Of a DNA stretch of 40,774 nt, positions 6,543-12,621 are shown piece by piece. Position 1 is the stretch's first letter. Each line of letters opens with the position of its first letter. The DNA comes from a virus: IMG/VR virus record IMGVR_UViG_3300009093_000077, positions 1 to 40,774 of that record. One strand, 5' to 3'. A model generated the notes under the pieces. That model did no database searches. It was not told the DNA's origin and saw nothing but the letters and a program-made list of their open reading frames with translations. The translations under genes and the position numbers were made by a program.

Positions 6543-6664
6543 CTATGGATCACTCCCGTAAGCGCAAGCGTAATAATGATTGCCGTGTCGCATAGCATCG
6601 CGATCGGGAAGAAAATGGCGGGAACGCCTTCACCCATAGCGAGCAGCCAGCAGAGGATTGTCAT
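6539..6664 (-). CDS. Small membrane protein, 41 aa
   Basis: The protein begins MTILCWLLAMGEGVPAIFF and has two hydrophobic stretches (about 3-20 and 21-39), so it is probably a membrane peptide. Both ends overlap neighbours by 4 bases (ATGA), which argues that it is translated. The function is unknown. Confidence 0.5.
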   Translation of the reverse strand: MTILCWLLAMGEGVPAIFFPIAMLCDTAIIITLALTGVIHR

Positions 6665-7011
6665 GGTGCCTTCCTCCGCATGTAAGCGTTGAATGCTTGT
6701 GTGAGAGCGCCGGCAATCTCAGGCTCGCCAGGGCGTAGCAATCCGATGTGCTCGACAAAGGCCGCGCCGAAGTCCGGATCGTTCCGACATAGATCAACCA
6801 GATTATCGAAGCTGATTTTACTTTTGCGGCGGCGAATGTTTTGAACCGCCTTGTCAGTCATGCCAGTGGCGGCAACAACCTCCGCAACTGAGCGCTGAGA
6901 TATTTGCGCAGCGAGCCAGTCTCCGTTCTCAACCTTCCCGTCACGATGCGAAGTTTTCTTCCGGTTGGGAGGAATACTAGTTCGGTCCGATAATCCGTTC
7001 GAAGCCATTTC
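6661..7011 (-). CDS. HTH-type DNA-binding protein
   Basis: From the ATG at 7011 (GGGA 7 bases upstream) the protein has 116 residues. A helix-turn-helix lies near residues 35-60: RSVAEVVAATGMTDKAVQNI followed by RRRKSKISF. The rest (LVDLCRNDPDFGAAFVEHIG) is helical. It sits in the cro-initiated operon where lambdoid phages place CII or replication-control genes; such a role is only inferred. The frame stays open to an ATG at 7248 that overlaps the upstream stop as ATGA and would add 79 low-complexity residues. I prefer the short form because a better candidate coding frame lies on the other strand there. Confidence 0.65.
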   Translation of the reverse strand, partial: EMASNGLSDRTSIPPNRKKTSHRDGKVENGDWLAAQISQRSVAEVVAATGMTDKAVQNIRRRKSKISFDNLVDLCRNDPDFGAAFVEHIGLLRPGEPEIAGALTQAFNAYMRRKAP

Positions 7012-7052
7012 AATTCCCACGCAATATGTTTCGCGTGAGGAGGACGGATTTA

Positions 7053-7250
7053 ATGCTGCATGATCTTCGGAGAGAGAAGCGCGAGTCCTTGGACCGGTGT
7101 CGCGCTTCCATTGTGGAGCTTGAGATTGTGCTGCGGGAAATGCATGCGAATAGTTCAGGCAGATATTTGGTTCAGGCAGCGGTATCGCGCCTAAGGCAGC
7201 AAGAGGCTTTCCTGGCTGCGTCGCTTGGTGAGCGGTCGAAAGCGTCATGA
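7053..7250 (+). CDS. Possible rightward small coiled-coil protein
   Basis: This 65-residue reading frame opposes the leftward operon. It looks protein-like: MLHDLRREKRESLDRC, then VELEIVLREMH and LVQAAVSRLRQQEAFL, an amphipathic helix pair. A ribosome-site-like GAGGA lies about 9 bases before the ATG. Against it, both neighbours are leftward, and the opposite strand is also open here. Its end overlaps the leftward membrane gene by 6 bases. Treat as uncertain. Confidence 0.4.
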   Translation: MLHDLRREKRESLDRCRASIVELEIVLREMHANSSGRYLVQAAVSRLRQQEAFLAASLGERSKAS

Positions 7251-7466
7251 GAGTTTCACCCCGCCCCCACGGAGAAACTCAAGCGTCGAAGGGGCGCTAT
7301 TCTCCGTGGGGTTTTCCGCGCCTAGGTGGGGTGAACGGGCGGCAGCGGAATTAAATTCTCGGGATTCTTCGTAGCGAGAGATGCGCGAGGAAAGAATGCA
7401 GGCGGAAACGACAACAAGCGCAACCAGCGCCAGCACGATACCGAATAGAATCCCCCCCAGCAACAT
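7245..7466 (-). CDS. Small single-pass membrane protein
   Basis: This 73-residue protein has one strong N-terminal membrane helix (LLGGILFGIVLALVALVVVS, residues 2-21) followed by a polar tail rich in Ser, Asn and Glu. Tail-in orientation is likely because positive charges follow the helix. The start lies 2 bases after the cro stop, so it belongs to the first leftward operon. The role is unknown; superinfection exclusion is possible for such early membrane proteins but unsupported here. Confidence 0.65.
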   Translation of the reverse strand: MLLGGILFGIVLALVALVVVSACILSSRISRYEESREFNSAAARSPHLGAENPTENSAPSTLEFLRGGGVKLS

Positions 7467-7468
7467 GG

Positions 7469-7699
7469 CTATGAGGCCCTCGCCTGCTGCATGTCATTGC
7501 GGTTAGCGCCGTTCCGATATTCTCGGATATAGGCCCTCACCTTTTCGGCTGTCTCAGGCCAAACGCGGCGGCCACGGCGCAGATCACCAACGAATTTGCC
7601 ATCGTTGACCGCAGCAATTCCAAAGCCGGTTTCCGTGGTCTTCACGTCTTCTCGACCCAGAAATTCCTCGATTTCGTCCAGGAGAGGCTTCGTGCTCAT
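7469..7699 (-). CDS. Cro-like small repressor candidate
   Basis: This 76-residue protein starts the leftward operon, divergent from the repressor gene. It has EIEEFLGREDV, then a helix-turn-helix-like GFGIAAVNDGKFVGDLRRGR (about 26-45) and VWPETAEKVRAYI. Small proteins with this (A)VNDxxFVxxLRxGR pattern commonly sit opposite CI-like repressors in alphaproteobacterial prophages and act as Cro. The predicted -10 box ends only 6 bases before the ATG, so the mRNA may be leaderless. It probably binds the same operators at 7713-7771. Confidence 0.75.
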   Translation of the reverse strand: MSTKPLLDEIEEFLGREDVKTTETGFGIAAVNDGKFVGDLRRGRRVWPETAEKVRAYIREYRNGANRNDMQQARAS

Positions 7700-7705
7700 G
7701 TCCCC

Positions 7706-7734
7706 TTGATAATGGGTTTATTCCCACTTCGCAA
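7706..7734 (-). promoter_or_regulatory. Predicted leftward early promoter (cro)
   Basis: On the minus strand a -35 box TTGCGA (7729-7734) and a -10 box TATCAA (7706-7711) are separated by 17 bases. Operator O1 fills the spacer. The -10 box ends 6 bases before the cro ATG, so transcription would start at or next to the start codon. Confidence 0.6.
7713..7726. promoter_or_regulatory. Operator O1
   Basis: TGGGTTTATTCCCA is a 14-bp site with inverted TGGG/CCCA arms. It lies inside the spacer of the predicted cro promoter, so bound repressor would block the polymerase. Confidence 0.75.
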
Positions 7735-7748
7735 GGGGATTTTTCCCA
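7735..7748. promoter_or_regulatory. Operator O2
   Basis: GGGGATTTTTCCCA matches the O1 arms in 7 of 8 positions. Its centre is 22 bp from O1 and 23 bp from O3, about two helical turns, as expected for cooperative repressor dimers. It abuts the cro -35 box. Confidence 0.7.
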
Positions 7749-7750
7749 AT

Positions 7751-7778
7751 TTTACGGTGGGACGCTTCCCATTATGGT
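7751..7778 (+). promoter_or_regulatory. Predicted repressor promoter
   Basis: A -35 box TTTACG (7751-7756) and a -10 box TATGGT (7773-7778) have 16-base spacing, and operator O3 occupies the spacer. The -10 box ends 6 bases before the repressor ATG at 7785, suggesting a leaderless message like that of lambda cI from PRM. The boxes are weak matches, which suits a maintenance promoter. Confidence 0.45.
7758..7771. promoter_or_regulatory. Operator O3
   Basis: TGGGACGCTTCCCA has perfect TGGG/CCCA arms with a more divergent centre than the other sites. It lies in the spacer of the repressor's own promoter, so it could mediate negative autoregulation, as OR3 does in lambda. Confidence 0.7.
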
Positions 7779-7784
7779 AAGTTC

Positions 7785-8474
7785 ATGAAGATTCGAGATA
7801 ATTGGCGCGAATTGCTTTTGGCGCTGATTGGCGAGCAGGAGCGCGCGCCGATCGCCAGGCGGGCAAAGCTCAACCCGACTTTCATCCGGGATGCTCTTGA
7901 TCGGGGTCAGACCCCTAAGCTGGGAAACGCCGAAAAACTATCGGCCGCGCTCGGGGTCCAGATCACAGACTGGTTTCTACAACCTGAAGCTGTGAATAAA
8001 ACTGTCCCAGCCCGGGAACCCCCAGGGAACTCGCCGGAACTCGATTTGCGAGTCGATCTCATGCCGCGCGACTTTCCCGTTTTCGGCTCCGGCCAATGTG
8101 GGAATGATGGCGCCTTCGAGTTCAACCATGGCGAGGCTATAGATTTCGTGCGCCGGCCACCCAGGCTTTCAGGTGTCAAGGATGCCTATGCCCTCTATGT
8201 CACGGGAACCTCGATGAGGCCGTGGCGGGAGGAAGGCCAGCTAGTTTATGTCCATCCAGGCCAGCCTCCCAAGATCGGTGACTATGTGGTGGTCCAGATC
8301 AAGCCTCAGAAGGCCGGAGAAGCCCCCAGGGCCTATATCAAGCGCCTAGAGCGGCGGACGTCTACTGAGATAGTGGTCAGCCAATTTGAGCCCCAGGAGC
8401 GGCGCTCGTGGCCTCTATCTAAAGTTGTCTCTGTCCACAGGATCGTGGACTGGTCGGAACTTCTGGGAACCTAG
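7785..8474 (+). CDS. CI/LexA-like repressor with S24 peptidase domain
   Basis: This 229-residue protein is the likely lysogeny repressor. The N-terminal XRE-type DNA-binding part covers about residues 5-66 (ERAPIARRAKLNPTFIRDAL). The C-terminal S24 peptidase domain (about 100-225) has Ser143 in YVTGTSMRPW and Lys186 in AYIKRLER as the expected catalytic dyad. FGSGQCGNDG (100-109) resembles the start of the self-cleavage region, though no clear Ala-Gly bond is seen. It should be inactivated by RecA-stimulated self-cleavage after DNA damage. It is divergent from cro and converges with the gene at 8478 with only 3 bases between. Confidence 0.9.
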   Translation: MKIRDNWRELLLALIGEQERAPIARRAKLNPTFIRDALDRGQTPKLGNAEKLSAALGVQITDWFLQPEAVNKTVPAREPPGNSPELDLRVDLMPRDFPVFGSGQCGNDGAFEFNHGEAIDFVRRPPRLSGVKDAYALYVTGTSMRPWREEGQLVYVHPGQPPKIGDYVVVQIKPQKAGEAPRAYIKRLERRTSTEIVVSQFEPQERRSWPLSKVVSVHRIVDWSELLGT

Positions 8475-8477
8475 GCC

Positions 8478-8648
8478 CTATTTGACGATCTGGACCTGGC
8501 AGATCGGGTGGGTCGCGGTTCCACAGGCATCGCCATAGGCCAGATGGATCTCCTGCTGGGCGGATGCGGCTCCTATTCCACTCTCTCCGGCTATGGCCAC
8601 TAGCGCCAGTGCAATGACTGTGAGAACGATTTTCGTATAGCGATCCAT
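8478..8648 (-). CDS. Small exported protein
   Basis: This 56-residue protein begins MDRYTKIVLTVIALALVAIA, a signal peptide with a likely cleavage site after ASA (residue 30). The mature part is about 26 residues with two cysteines (ACGTATHPICQ) that could form a disulfide in the periplasm. The ribosome site is strong (GGAGGG, 6 bases upstream). It is the only leftward gene within the rightward early region and is divergent from the operon at 8789, so operators O4/O5 may also control it. Proteins of this kind recur in alphaproteobacterial prophages; lysogenic expression is possible but unproven. Confidence 0.75.
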   Translation of the reverse strand: MDRYTKIVLTVIALALVAIAGESGIGAASAQQEIHLAYGDACGTATHPICQVQIVK

Positions 8649-8716
8649 GATTTTCCCTCCAAAAACCTGCATTTCAGCGGCTTCAAAGGCTGACACGCGA
8701 AAATATTTGCGCAAAA

Positions 8717-8730
8717 TGGGATTTCTCCCT
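8717..8730. promoter_or_regulatory. Operator O4
   Basis: TGGGATTTCTCCCT matches the shared operator with one arm mismatch. It touches the -35 box of the rightward promoter and lies 20 bp (centre to centre) from O5. Confidence 0.65.
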
Positions 8731-8758
8731 TGCGTGTGGGTTTTTTCCCATTTATAAC
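8730..8758 (+). promoter_or_regulatory. Predicted rightward early promoter
   Basis: A -35 box TTGCGT (8730-8735) and a -10 box TATAAC (8753-8758) are separated by exactly 17 bases. Operator O5 fills the spacer. The first gene starts 30 bases downstream. The promoter would drive the recombination, accessory and integrase genes up to 17 kb. Confidence 0.7.
8737..8750. promoter_or_regulatory. Operator O5
   Basis: TGGGTTTTTTCCCA is nearly identical to O1 (one base differs). It lies in the spacer of the rightward promoter in the same geometry as O1 in the leftward promoter. Confidence 0.75.
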
Positions 8759-8788
8759 TCTCCTCGACTCTTAAAGAGCGAGGACGAG

Positions 8789-9082
8789 ATGGACGGCCGG
8801 GCCAAATACGAAGCTGAGGTGGTGAGCATCTTCCGGGGCTTTTCGCGCCCGATGCCCCAGCCAGCTCCCCGCATGGATCAGCAAGACCTGTCCCGCGAAG
8901 AGGAAGCCGCGAAAATATTTTTCTCATCGCTGGACCATTTCCTAGGCGATCTGGAACGCGCGGCCGCAATGACCGAATTGCGCCAGTCTCAACTACATGA
9001 ACTGCGCGATGCGCTTTTGGATTACGCGCCTGGAAAGGCGACATGGTTTCACGCGATTGATGAAGCGAAGAGGGGCAAATGA
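8789..9082 (+). CDS. Hypothetical first gene of the rightward operon
   Basis: This 97-residue acidic, mostly helical protein (EEAAKIFFSSLDHFLGDLER, then LRQSQLHELRDAL) is preceded by GAGGA 4 bases before the ATG. It overlaps the next gene as ATGA. The function is unknown. As the first gene after an operator-controlled promoter it should be expressed immediately on induction. Confidence 0.7.
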   Translation: MDGRAKYEAEVVSIFRGFSRPMPQPAPRMDQQDLSREEEAAKIFFSSLDHFLGDLERAAAMTELRQSQLHELRDALLDYAPGKATWFHAIDEAKRGK

Positions 9083-9252
9083 TCCCCCGCCCCTACAATC
9101 GCTCTCACTATTTCTTCTCTCGCGGAATTAGCGACGGCGTTCCACTCGAAAAGTCTGCGCCTCCTCTTGAGTCATGGTGGCGCGCTTTTGTCGGTGGATT
9201 GGGCATCGTCATATTCATGATTGCGTTGTTTTTCGTTTTGGGAGTTCGATAA
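9079..9252 (+). CDS. Small C-tail membrane protein, 57 aa
   Basis: The N-terminus is polar (MIPRPYNRSHYFFSRG), and the C-terminus is one hydrophobic segment (VGGLGIVIFMIALFFVLG). The ATG overlaps the upstream stop as ATGA, supporting expression. It could be a small regulator or inhibitor at the inner membrane; no family is recognised. Confidence 0.6.
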   Translation: MIPRPYNRSHYFFSRGISDGVPLEKSAPPLESWWRAFVGGLGIVIFMIALFFVLGVR

Positions 9253-9254
9253 TC

Positions 9255-9926
9255 ATGGGACAGGTCACAACTCTCAAGACTGACGGTGCTGCGCCGACAA
9301 CGCCCAGCACATTCCCAGAAGCCCTCGTAAAGCTCCAGGGGGCGATTAAGACCGCTGCTAAGGACGCAACCAATCCAGCTTTCAAGTCCAAATATGCGGA
9401 CTTGGGCGCAGTTTGGGAGGCAGTTAAGCCGGCGCTCCAAGCAAACGGTTTTGCGCTCATTCAAAGCCCTAACTTCGGTGACGGTGAAATGTGGCTGGAG
9501 ACGATATTGCTGCATGTGAGCGGAGAGCGCTTGACGGGCCGCTATCCGCTGCGCCCGATGAAACAAGACCCTCAGGGCTATGGATCGGCGCTCACTTACG
9601 CGCGACGTTATTCCATCAGCGCGATGCTTGGTGTTGTGGCGGACGAAGATGATGATGGAAATGCCGCCAGCGCAAAGCCTGCGCCCAAGCAAGTTCCTGC
9701 CCAAGCGCCGGTGATGGATGCAGATATTGAGGAAGGCGTTCGTAACTGGACCGCCCTGCGCCGTACGGAGATTGATGAAGCTGTTCGCCTGCCAGACTTA
9801 TATCAATGGCAAGACGTGCATGAGTCTGCGCTAGCGCGCCTCAAGAGCAAGCACCCATCTGCCTATAACGGTCTGATGCAATATTTCAGCGCTAAGTTCG
9901 AAATCCTGAGCAAGAAAGAAGCATGA
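9255..9926 (+). CDS. erf: ERF-family single-strand annealing recombinase
   Basis: This 223-residue protein should anneal single-stranded DNA during phage recombination and genome circularisation. ERF features include FPEALVKLQGAIKTAAKDA near the start, NPAFKSKYADLGAVWEAVKP, and the signature GSALTYARRYSISAMLGVVA followed by DEDDDGN. A Pro/Ala linker (about 140-160) leads to a C-terminal helical part. I chose the ATG at 9255 because it follows the upstream stop by two bases and matches the family start. It is coupled to ninB by an ATGA overlap, a common phage recombination pairing. Confidence 0.92.
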   Translation: MGQVTTLKTDGAAPTTPSTFPEALVKLQGAIKTAAKDATNPAFKSKYADLGAVWEAVKPALQANGFALIQSPNFGDGEMWLETILLHVSGERLTGRYPLRPMKQDPQGYGSALTYARRYSISAMLGVVADEDDDGNAASAKPAPKQVPAQAPVMDADIEEGVRNWTALRRTEIDEAVRLPDLYQWQDVHESALARLKSKHPSAYNGLMQYFSAKFEILSKKEA

Positions 9927-10333
9927 GCCGCGCCCTCATCATTATTCACTCGGACTTTGACCGCAAGCGCGCTGCGCGCTGGTGCGAGAAAGCGCCAGTT
10001 GGTTGCCGGGTAGAATTCAAAGAGCAGAAGCGCTCTCTCGATCAGAACTCAAGGCTTTGGGCAATGCTGACAGACGTTGCAACACAGGCCCAGCACAACT
10101 CCCGCAAATACACGCCCGATCAATGGAAGGTGCTTTTCTTGCACGCTTGCGGGCGAGAGGTGCAGTTCGTCCAGGCGCTCGACAACAAGACATTTCTGCC
10201 TTGGGGCCAATCATCATCCGACCTCTCCAAAGCTGAAATGACGGCGCTCATAGATTTTATTGAGTGCTGGGGCGCAGAGCATAGTGTGACGTTTCATGAC
10301 GGCGAACAGGCCCAAGAGGCCCGTCATGGCTAG
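9923..10333 (+). CDS. ninB: NinB/Orf-family recombination mediator
   Basis: This 136-residue protein matches the NinB family (lambda Orf), which helps load recombinases on SSB-coated DNA. Supporting features are KRSLDQNSRLWAMLTDVA, YTPDQWKVLFLHACG and SSSDLSKAEMTALIDFIECW, the last shared by most family members. It follows erf with an ATGA overlap and precedes an HNH gene, as in many phages. Confidence 0.9.
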   Translation: MSRALIIIHSDFDRKRAARWCEKAPVGCRVEFKEQKRSLDQNSRLWAMLTDVATQAQHNSRKYTPDQWKVLFLHACGREVQFVQALDNKTFLPWGQSSSDLSKAEMTALIDFIECWGAEHSVTFHDGEQAQEARHG

Positions 10334-10703
10334 AGCGGCTGAGTTCTCAAAAGAGACAAAGCGAGCCGCGCTAAAGCGCTCCGGTGGTCTCTGTGAGGCT
10401 TCTGGCAAGCGTTATGGCTTGGAAGATGGACAGCGTTGCAATGCGCCTTTATCGAAGGGCGTCATCTTCGATCATGACGATCCGGAAGCGAACTCAAAGA
10501 ACGCTACTCTCGAGAATTGCCGCGCGATTTGTCCGGTGTGTGATCGCTACAAGACATTCCTCATTGATATTCCGATGATCGCCAAGACCGTCAGGATGCA
10601 GGACAAGCATAATGGCATAAAGCGTCAGGGTCCGGCGCTCATGGGCACCAAAGCCTCAGGCTGGCGCAAGCGGATGAATGGCCAGGTGGAGAGAAGGTCA
10701 TGA
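10326..10703 (+). CDS. HNH endonuclease-like protein
   Basis: From the ATG at 10326 it has 125 residues. LKRSGGLCEASGKRYGL begins the domain. FDHDDPEANSKNATLENCR carries the His/Asp and Asn of the HNH core, and AICPVCDRYKT supplies a CxxC pair for zinc. It overlaps ninB by 8 bases and the recombinase by ATGA. Phage HNH proteins next to ninB may process recombination intermediates (similar in position to NinG/Rap); this is inference. Confidence 0.82.
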   Translation: MARAAEFSKETKRAALKRSGGLCEASGKRYGLEDGQRCNAPLSKGVIFDHDDPEANSKNATLENCRAICPVCDRYKTFLIDIPMIAKTVRMQDKHNGIKRQGPALMGTKASGWRKRMNGQVERRS

Positions 10704-11365
10704 CCACGTCTTATCCCTCCAAAAAAACTGCTTCAGTCCAGAAAGCAGGACGGTCTCATATACCCCCGGGGGTTCCCGGCTGTCCGCTTTTGCCGCCTAG
10801 CCTTTCTGGAAAAAACCGTCTTATGGGGTATGCGCGGGTGTCCACCGCCGATCAAAGCATGGACATGCAGGTTGAGCGCATCCTCAACTATGGGGTTCTG
10901 GACCGCGATTTATTCTGCGACGAGATTAGCGCTGTTGCGAAGAGGCCGGCCTTCAACCTTCTGAAGAAGCAGCTTTGGCCTGGCGACACCTTGGTTGTCT
11001 ATTCTCTGTCCCGCCTCCACAGAGACGCTCGCGAGCAACTCAACTTCTTTAAGTGGTGCGAAGAACAGCACATCAAAATCGTGAGCCTTACCGAGAACGT
11101 GGATATGTCCAAGTCTCACGGCAAGACGATGGCTGGAATTCTCGCGGTCATGGATGAGGCCGAGCGCATGCGTATCCGTGACCGCACCGCCGACGGAATG
11201 CAGACGCGCATTCGTCAAGGACAAATGATGGGGCGCCCCGTGAAACTGACACCGAGCGTCATCACGGAAATTAAGTCAATGAGACGGCGCGGGTTCGAAG
11301 TTTCGACAATTGCACGCAAGACAGAAGTGTCGAAGTCTGCCGTCTATCAAGCTTTGAAGTCCTAA
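10700..11365 (+). CDS. Serine recombinase (resolvase/invertase type) 1
   Basis: This 221-residue protein has an unusual 41-residue N-terminal extension (Pro/Ser/Lys-rich) before the resolvase domain. The catalytic domain opens MGYARVSTADQSMDMQ with Ser48 as nucleophile and Arg46 nearby; YSLSRLHRDAR and EAERMRIRDRT supply the other arginines. A Hin-type helix-turn-helix (FEVSTIARKTEVSKSAVYQA) ends the protein. It should catalyse site-specific exchange, either resolution or inversion; no crossover site was identified. The ATG overlaps the HNH stop (ATGA); an ATG at 10823 would give a standard-length resolvase. Confidence 0.88.
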   Translation: MTTSYPSKKTASVQKAGRSHIPPGVPGCPLLPPSLSGKNRLMGYARVSTADQSMDMQVERILNYGVLDRDLFCDEISAVAKRPAFNLLKKQLWPGDTLVVYSLSRLHRDAREQLNFFKWCEEQHIKIVSLTENVDMSKSHGKTMAGILAVMDEAERMRIRDRTADGMQTRIRQGQMMGRPVKLTPSVITEIKSMRRRGFEVSTIARKTEVSKSAVYQALKS

Positions 11366-11378
11366 CGGGGAGCGGCCG

Positions 11379-11456
11379 ATGGAAATTCTAATGTTGGTGG
11401 CACTAGGCGCGATCCTCGGTGTGGTCGCCGTCATCGCAATTTTGTCTAGAGCCTAA
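11379..11456 (+). CDS. Tiny membrane peptide, 25 aa
   Basis: It is almost wholly hydrophobic (MLVALGAILGVVAVIAILSR), with GGGGAG as ribosome site 6 bases upstream. It is the first of a series of very small genes whose ribosome sites contain GGAGC. Confidence 0.45.
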   Translation: MEILMLVALGAILGVVAVIAILSRA

Positions 11457-11465
11457 GGGAGCCCC

Positions 11466-11585
11466 ATGCGCATCGTGTTCACATTCTGCTGGCCGCCGAC
11501 GAACTGGAAACTCGGCATGTCGCCCGAAGGAAGTGGGCGCTGGCACGTCTTTGGACCAATAGCAATCTGGATCGGGAAGAAATAG
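11466..11585 (+). CDS. Small hypothetical protein, 39 aa
   Basis: It begins MRIVFTFCWPPTNWKLGMS and ends WHVFGPIAIWIGKK. It is rich in Trp and may be a small beta-type protein. GGGAGC precedes the ATG by 3-4 bases. No family is recognised. Confidence 0.5.
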   Translation: MRIVFTFCWPPTNWKLGMSPEGSGRWHVFGPIAIWIGKK

Positions 11586-11594
11586 GAGCGTCGT

Positions 11595-11834
11595 GTGGAA
11601 GTAGAGAAAATCCAGGGTGACCACCGGCACGCAGATCTTGCGAACAAGGTGGCAGATGCGATGAGCGATGGAATGAAAGCTGGGCTTGACGGCGGCCAAG
11701 CGGTGTCCGTCGCGGCAAATGTGGTGGCCGACTATTGGCGCTCTATGGATCTCGGACCACTCAGCCAGCTTGCCGAAATCATACAGCGCACGCCGGAGCG
11801 TCCGTCCCCGGTCGTCAATTCAGATCGAAATTAG
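11595..11834 (+). CDS. Hypothetical helical protein, 79 aa
   Basis: It starts at GTG with TAGGAGCG upstream, the stop codon of the previous gene merging into the ribosome site. The sequence ADLANKVADAMSDGMKAGLD is amphipathic helix, followed by AVSVAANVVADYWRSM. The function is unknown. Confidence 0.6.
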   Translation: MEVEKIQGDHRHADLANKVADAMSDGMKAGLDGGQAVSVAANVVADYWRSMDLGPLSQLAEIIQRTPERPSPVVNSDRN

Positions 11835-11843
11835 GAGCGGATC

Positions 11844-11960
11844 GTGAAGACATTTTTCCGAAGATTAAAATGCGTTCTCTTCCACGCCTATCGCTATCAC
11901 GACGCACCTGGGCGCTATCGCTGCGCCGTATGCGCCGAGATTTGGGATTTACCCGCTTAG
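11844..11960 (+). CDS. Small CxxC protein, 38 aa
   Basis: It starts at GTG, again with TAGGAGCG upstream. The sequence ends RYRCAVCAEIWDLPA; the CxxC pair could be half of a zinc site, perhaps completed by the two His residues (FHAYRYHD) or a partner. No family is recognised. Confidence 0.5.
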   Translation: MKTFFRRLKCVLFHAYRYHDAPGRYRCAVCAEIWDLPA

Positions 11961-11964
11961 AGAA

Positions 11965-12183
11965 ATGGAGCGCCCGTTGGAATCACTGACCGACATTGAA
12001 CGCGAGATTTTGCAGGAGCTGCGGCTGCGCCCGAACGGTGCGATCATCCGCGATCCCGAACTCAAGGCCGTCGTGATCGGGCTTTGCTTCCGCCAGCTTG
12101 TCTGCGACCCGCATCAAGTCGGCTTCGGTCTATTCACTAGAATCACCGCCGAAGGAAAAGCGGCGTTGGATCAACACATCTGA
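11965..12183 (+). CDS. Hypothetical protein with winged-helix-like pattern, 72 aa
   Basis: LTDIEREILQELRLRPNGAI begins like the first helices of a small winged-helix domain, and GFGLFTRITAEGKAALDQ resembles a wing followed by the terminal helix typical of MarR/ArsR-like folds. It could bind DNA, but it is short and the call is tentative. Unlike its neighbours it lacks a GGAGC ribosome site. Confidence 0.55.
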   Translation: MERPLESLTDIEREILQELRLRPNGAIIRDPELKAVVIGLCFRQLVCDPHQVGFGLFTRITAEGKAALDQHI

Positions 12184-12197
12184 GGAGCGTCAGAAAA

Positions 12198-12392
12198 ATG
12201 GACTGGCAACCGATAGAGACAGCGCCGAAAGATGGAAGGCGCGTTATCGCTGTGCAGCCAAGTGGCTATGTTCTAATTCTCCATTTCTATGACAACCACG
12301 CGGGGAGTGCGTTCTGGCGTAACAACGCTGAACAGGAAAAGCCGTATTGGACACCCACACACTGGATGCCGCTTCCTGCGGCGCCCGTCTAA
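12198..12392 (+). CDS. DUF551-like small protein
   Basis: This 64-residue protein has the DUF551 frame: WQPIETAPKDGRRVIAVQ at the start, a central FWRN, and a closing WTPTHWMPLPAAP. DUF551 proteins are frequent in phage accessory regions; their function is unknown. TGAGGAGCG precedes the ATG. Confidence 0.8.
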   Translation: MDWQPIETAPKDGRRVIAVQPSGYVLILHFYDNHAGSAFWRNNAEQEKPYWTPTHWMPLPAAPV

Positions 12393-12406
12393 CTTTGGAG
12401 CCCATC

Positions 12407-12610
12407 GTGCCGACTGAAAAGCAAATTCAAGATTTAGCAGATGCGATGTGGCAACTGCTCGATGACATGGACGTGGACGGGCAATGCGTCTGCCTCGCCG
12501 CCAAGGCCCAAGCGCGCATTGCGTTCGAGCCTTGGAACACGGAGAAAGATGCAGAGCCGCCGATGCTACTTGAGACTGCGCAGAAAATTCGCGCCGACCT
12601 AGAAAAGTAA
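12407..12610 (+). CDS. Hypothetical acidic helical protein, 67 aa
   Basis: I chose the GTG at 12407 because TTGGAGC lies about 5 bases upstream; a longer frame from 12347 would overlap the DUF551-like gene. The sequence TEKQIQDLADAMWQLLDDMD begins a helical acidic protein. The stop overlaps the next frame as TAATG. The function is unknown. Confidence 0.6.
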   Translation: MPTEKQIQDLADAMWQLLDDMDVDGQCVCLAAKAQARIAFEPWNTEKDAEPPMLLETAQKIRADLEK

Positions 12611-12621
12611 TGGAGCCACGG

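Noticed and set aside
6456-6692. Plus-strand 78-codon frame
   Set aside because: It is antisense to two tightly overlapping small leftward genes that carry ATGA junctions.
8486-8506. Bidirectional terminator between the repressor and the exported-protein gene
   Set aside because: CGATCTG/CAGATCG forms a 7-bp stem, but it lies inside coding sequence and lacks a U-run on either strand.
8478-9044. A 188-residue leftward protein
   Set aside because: Only the last 56 residues, starting at 8648 behind a strong ribosome site, look like protein; the rest overlaps operators, the rightward promoter and the first rightward gene.
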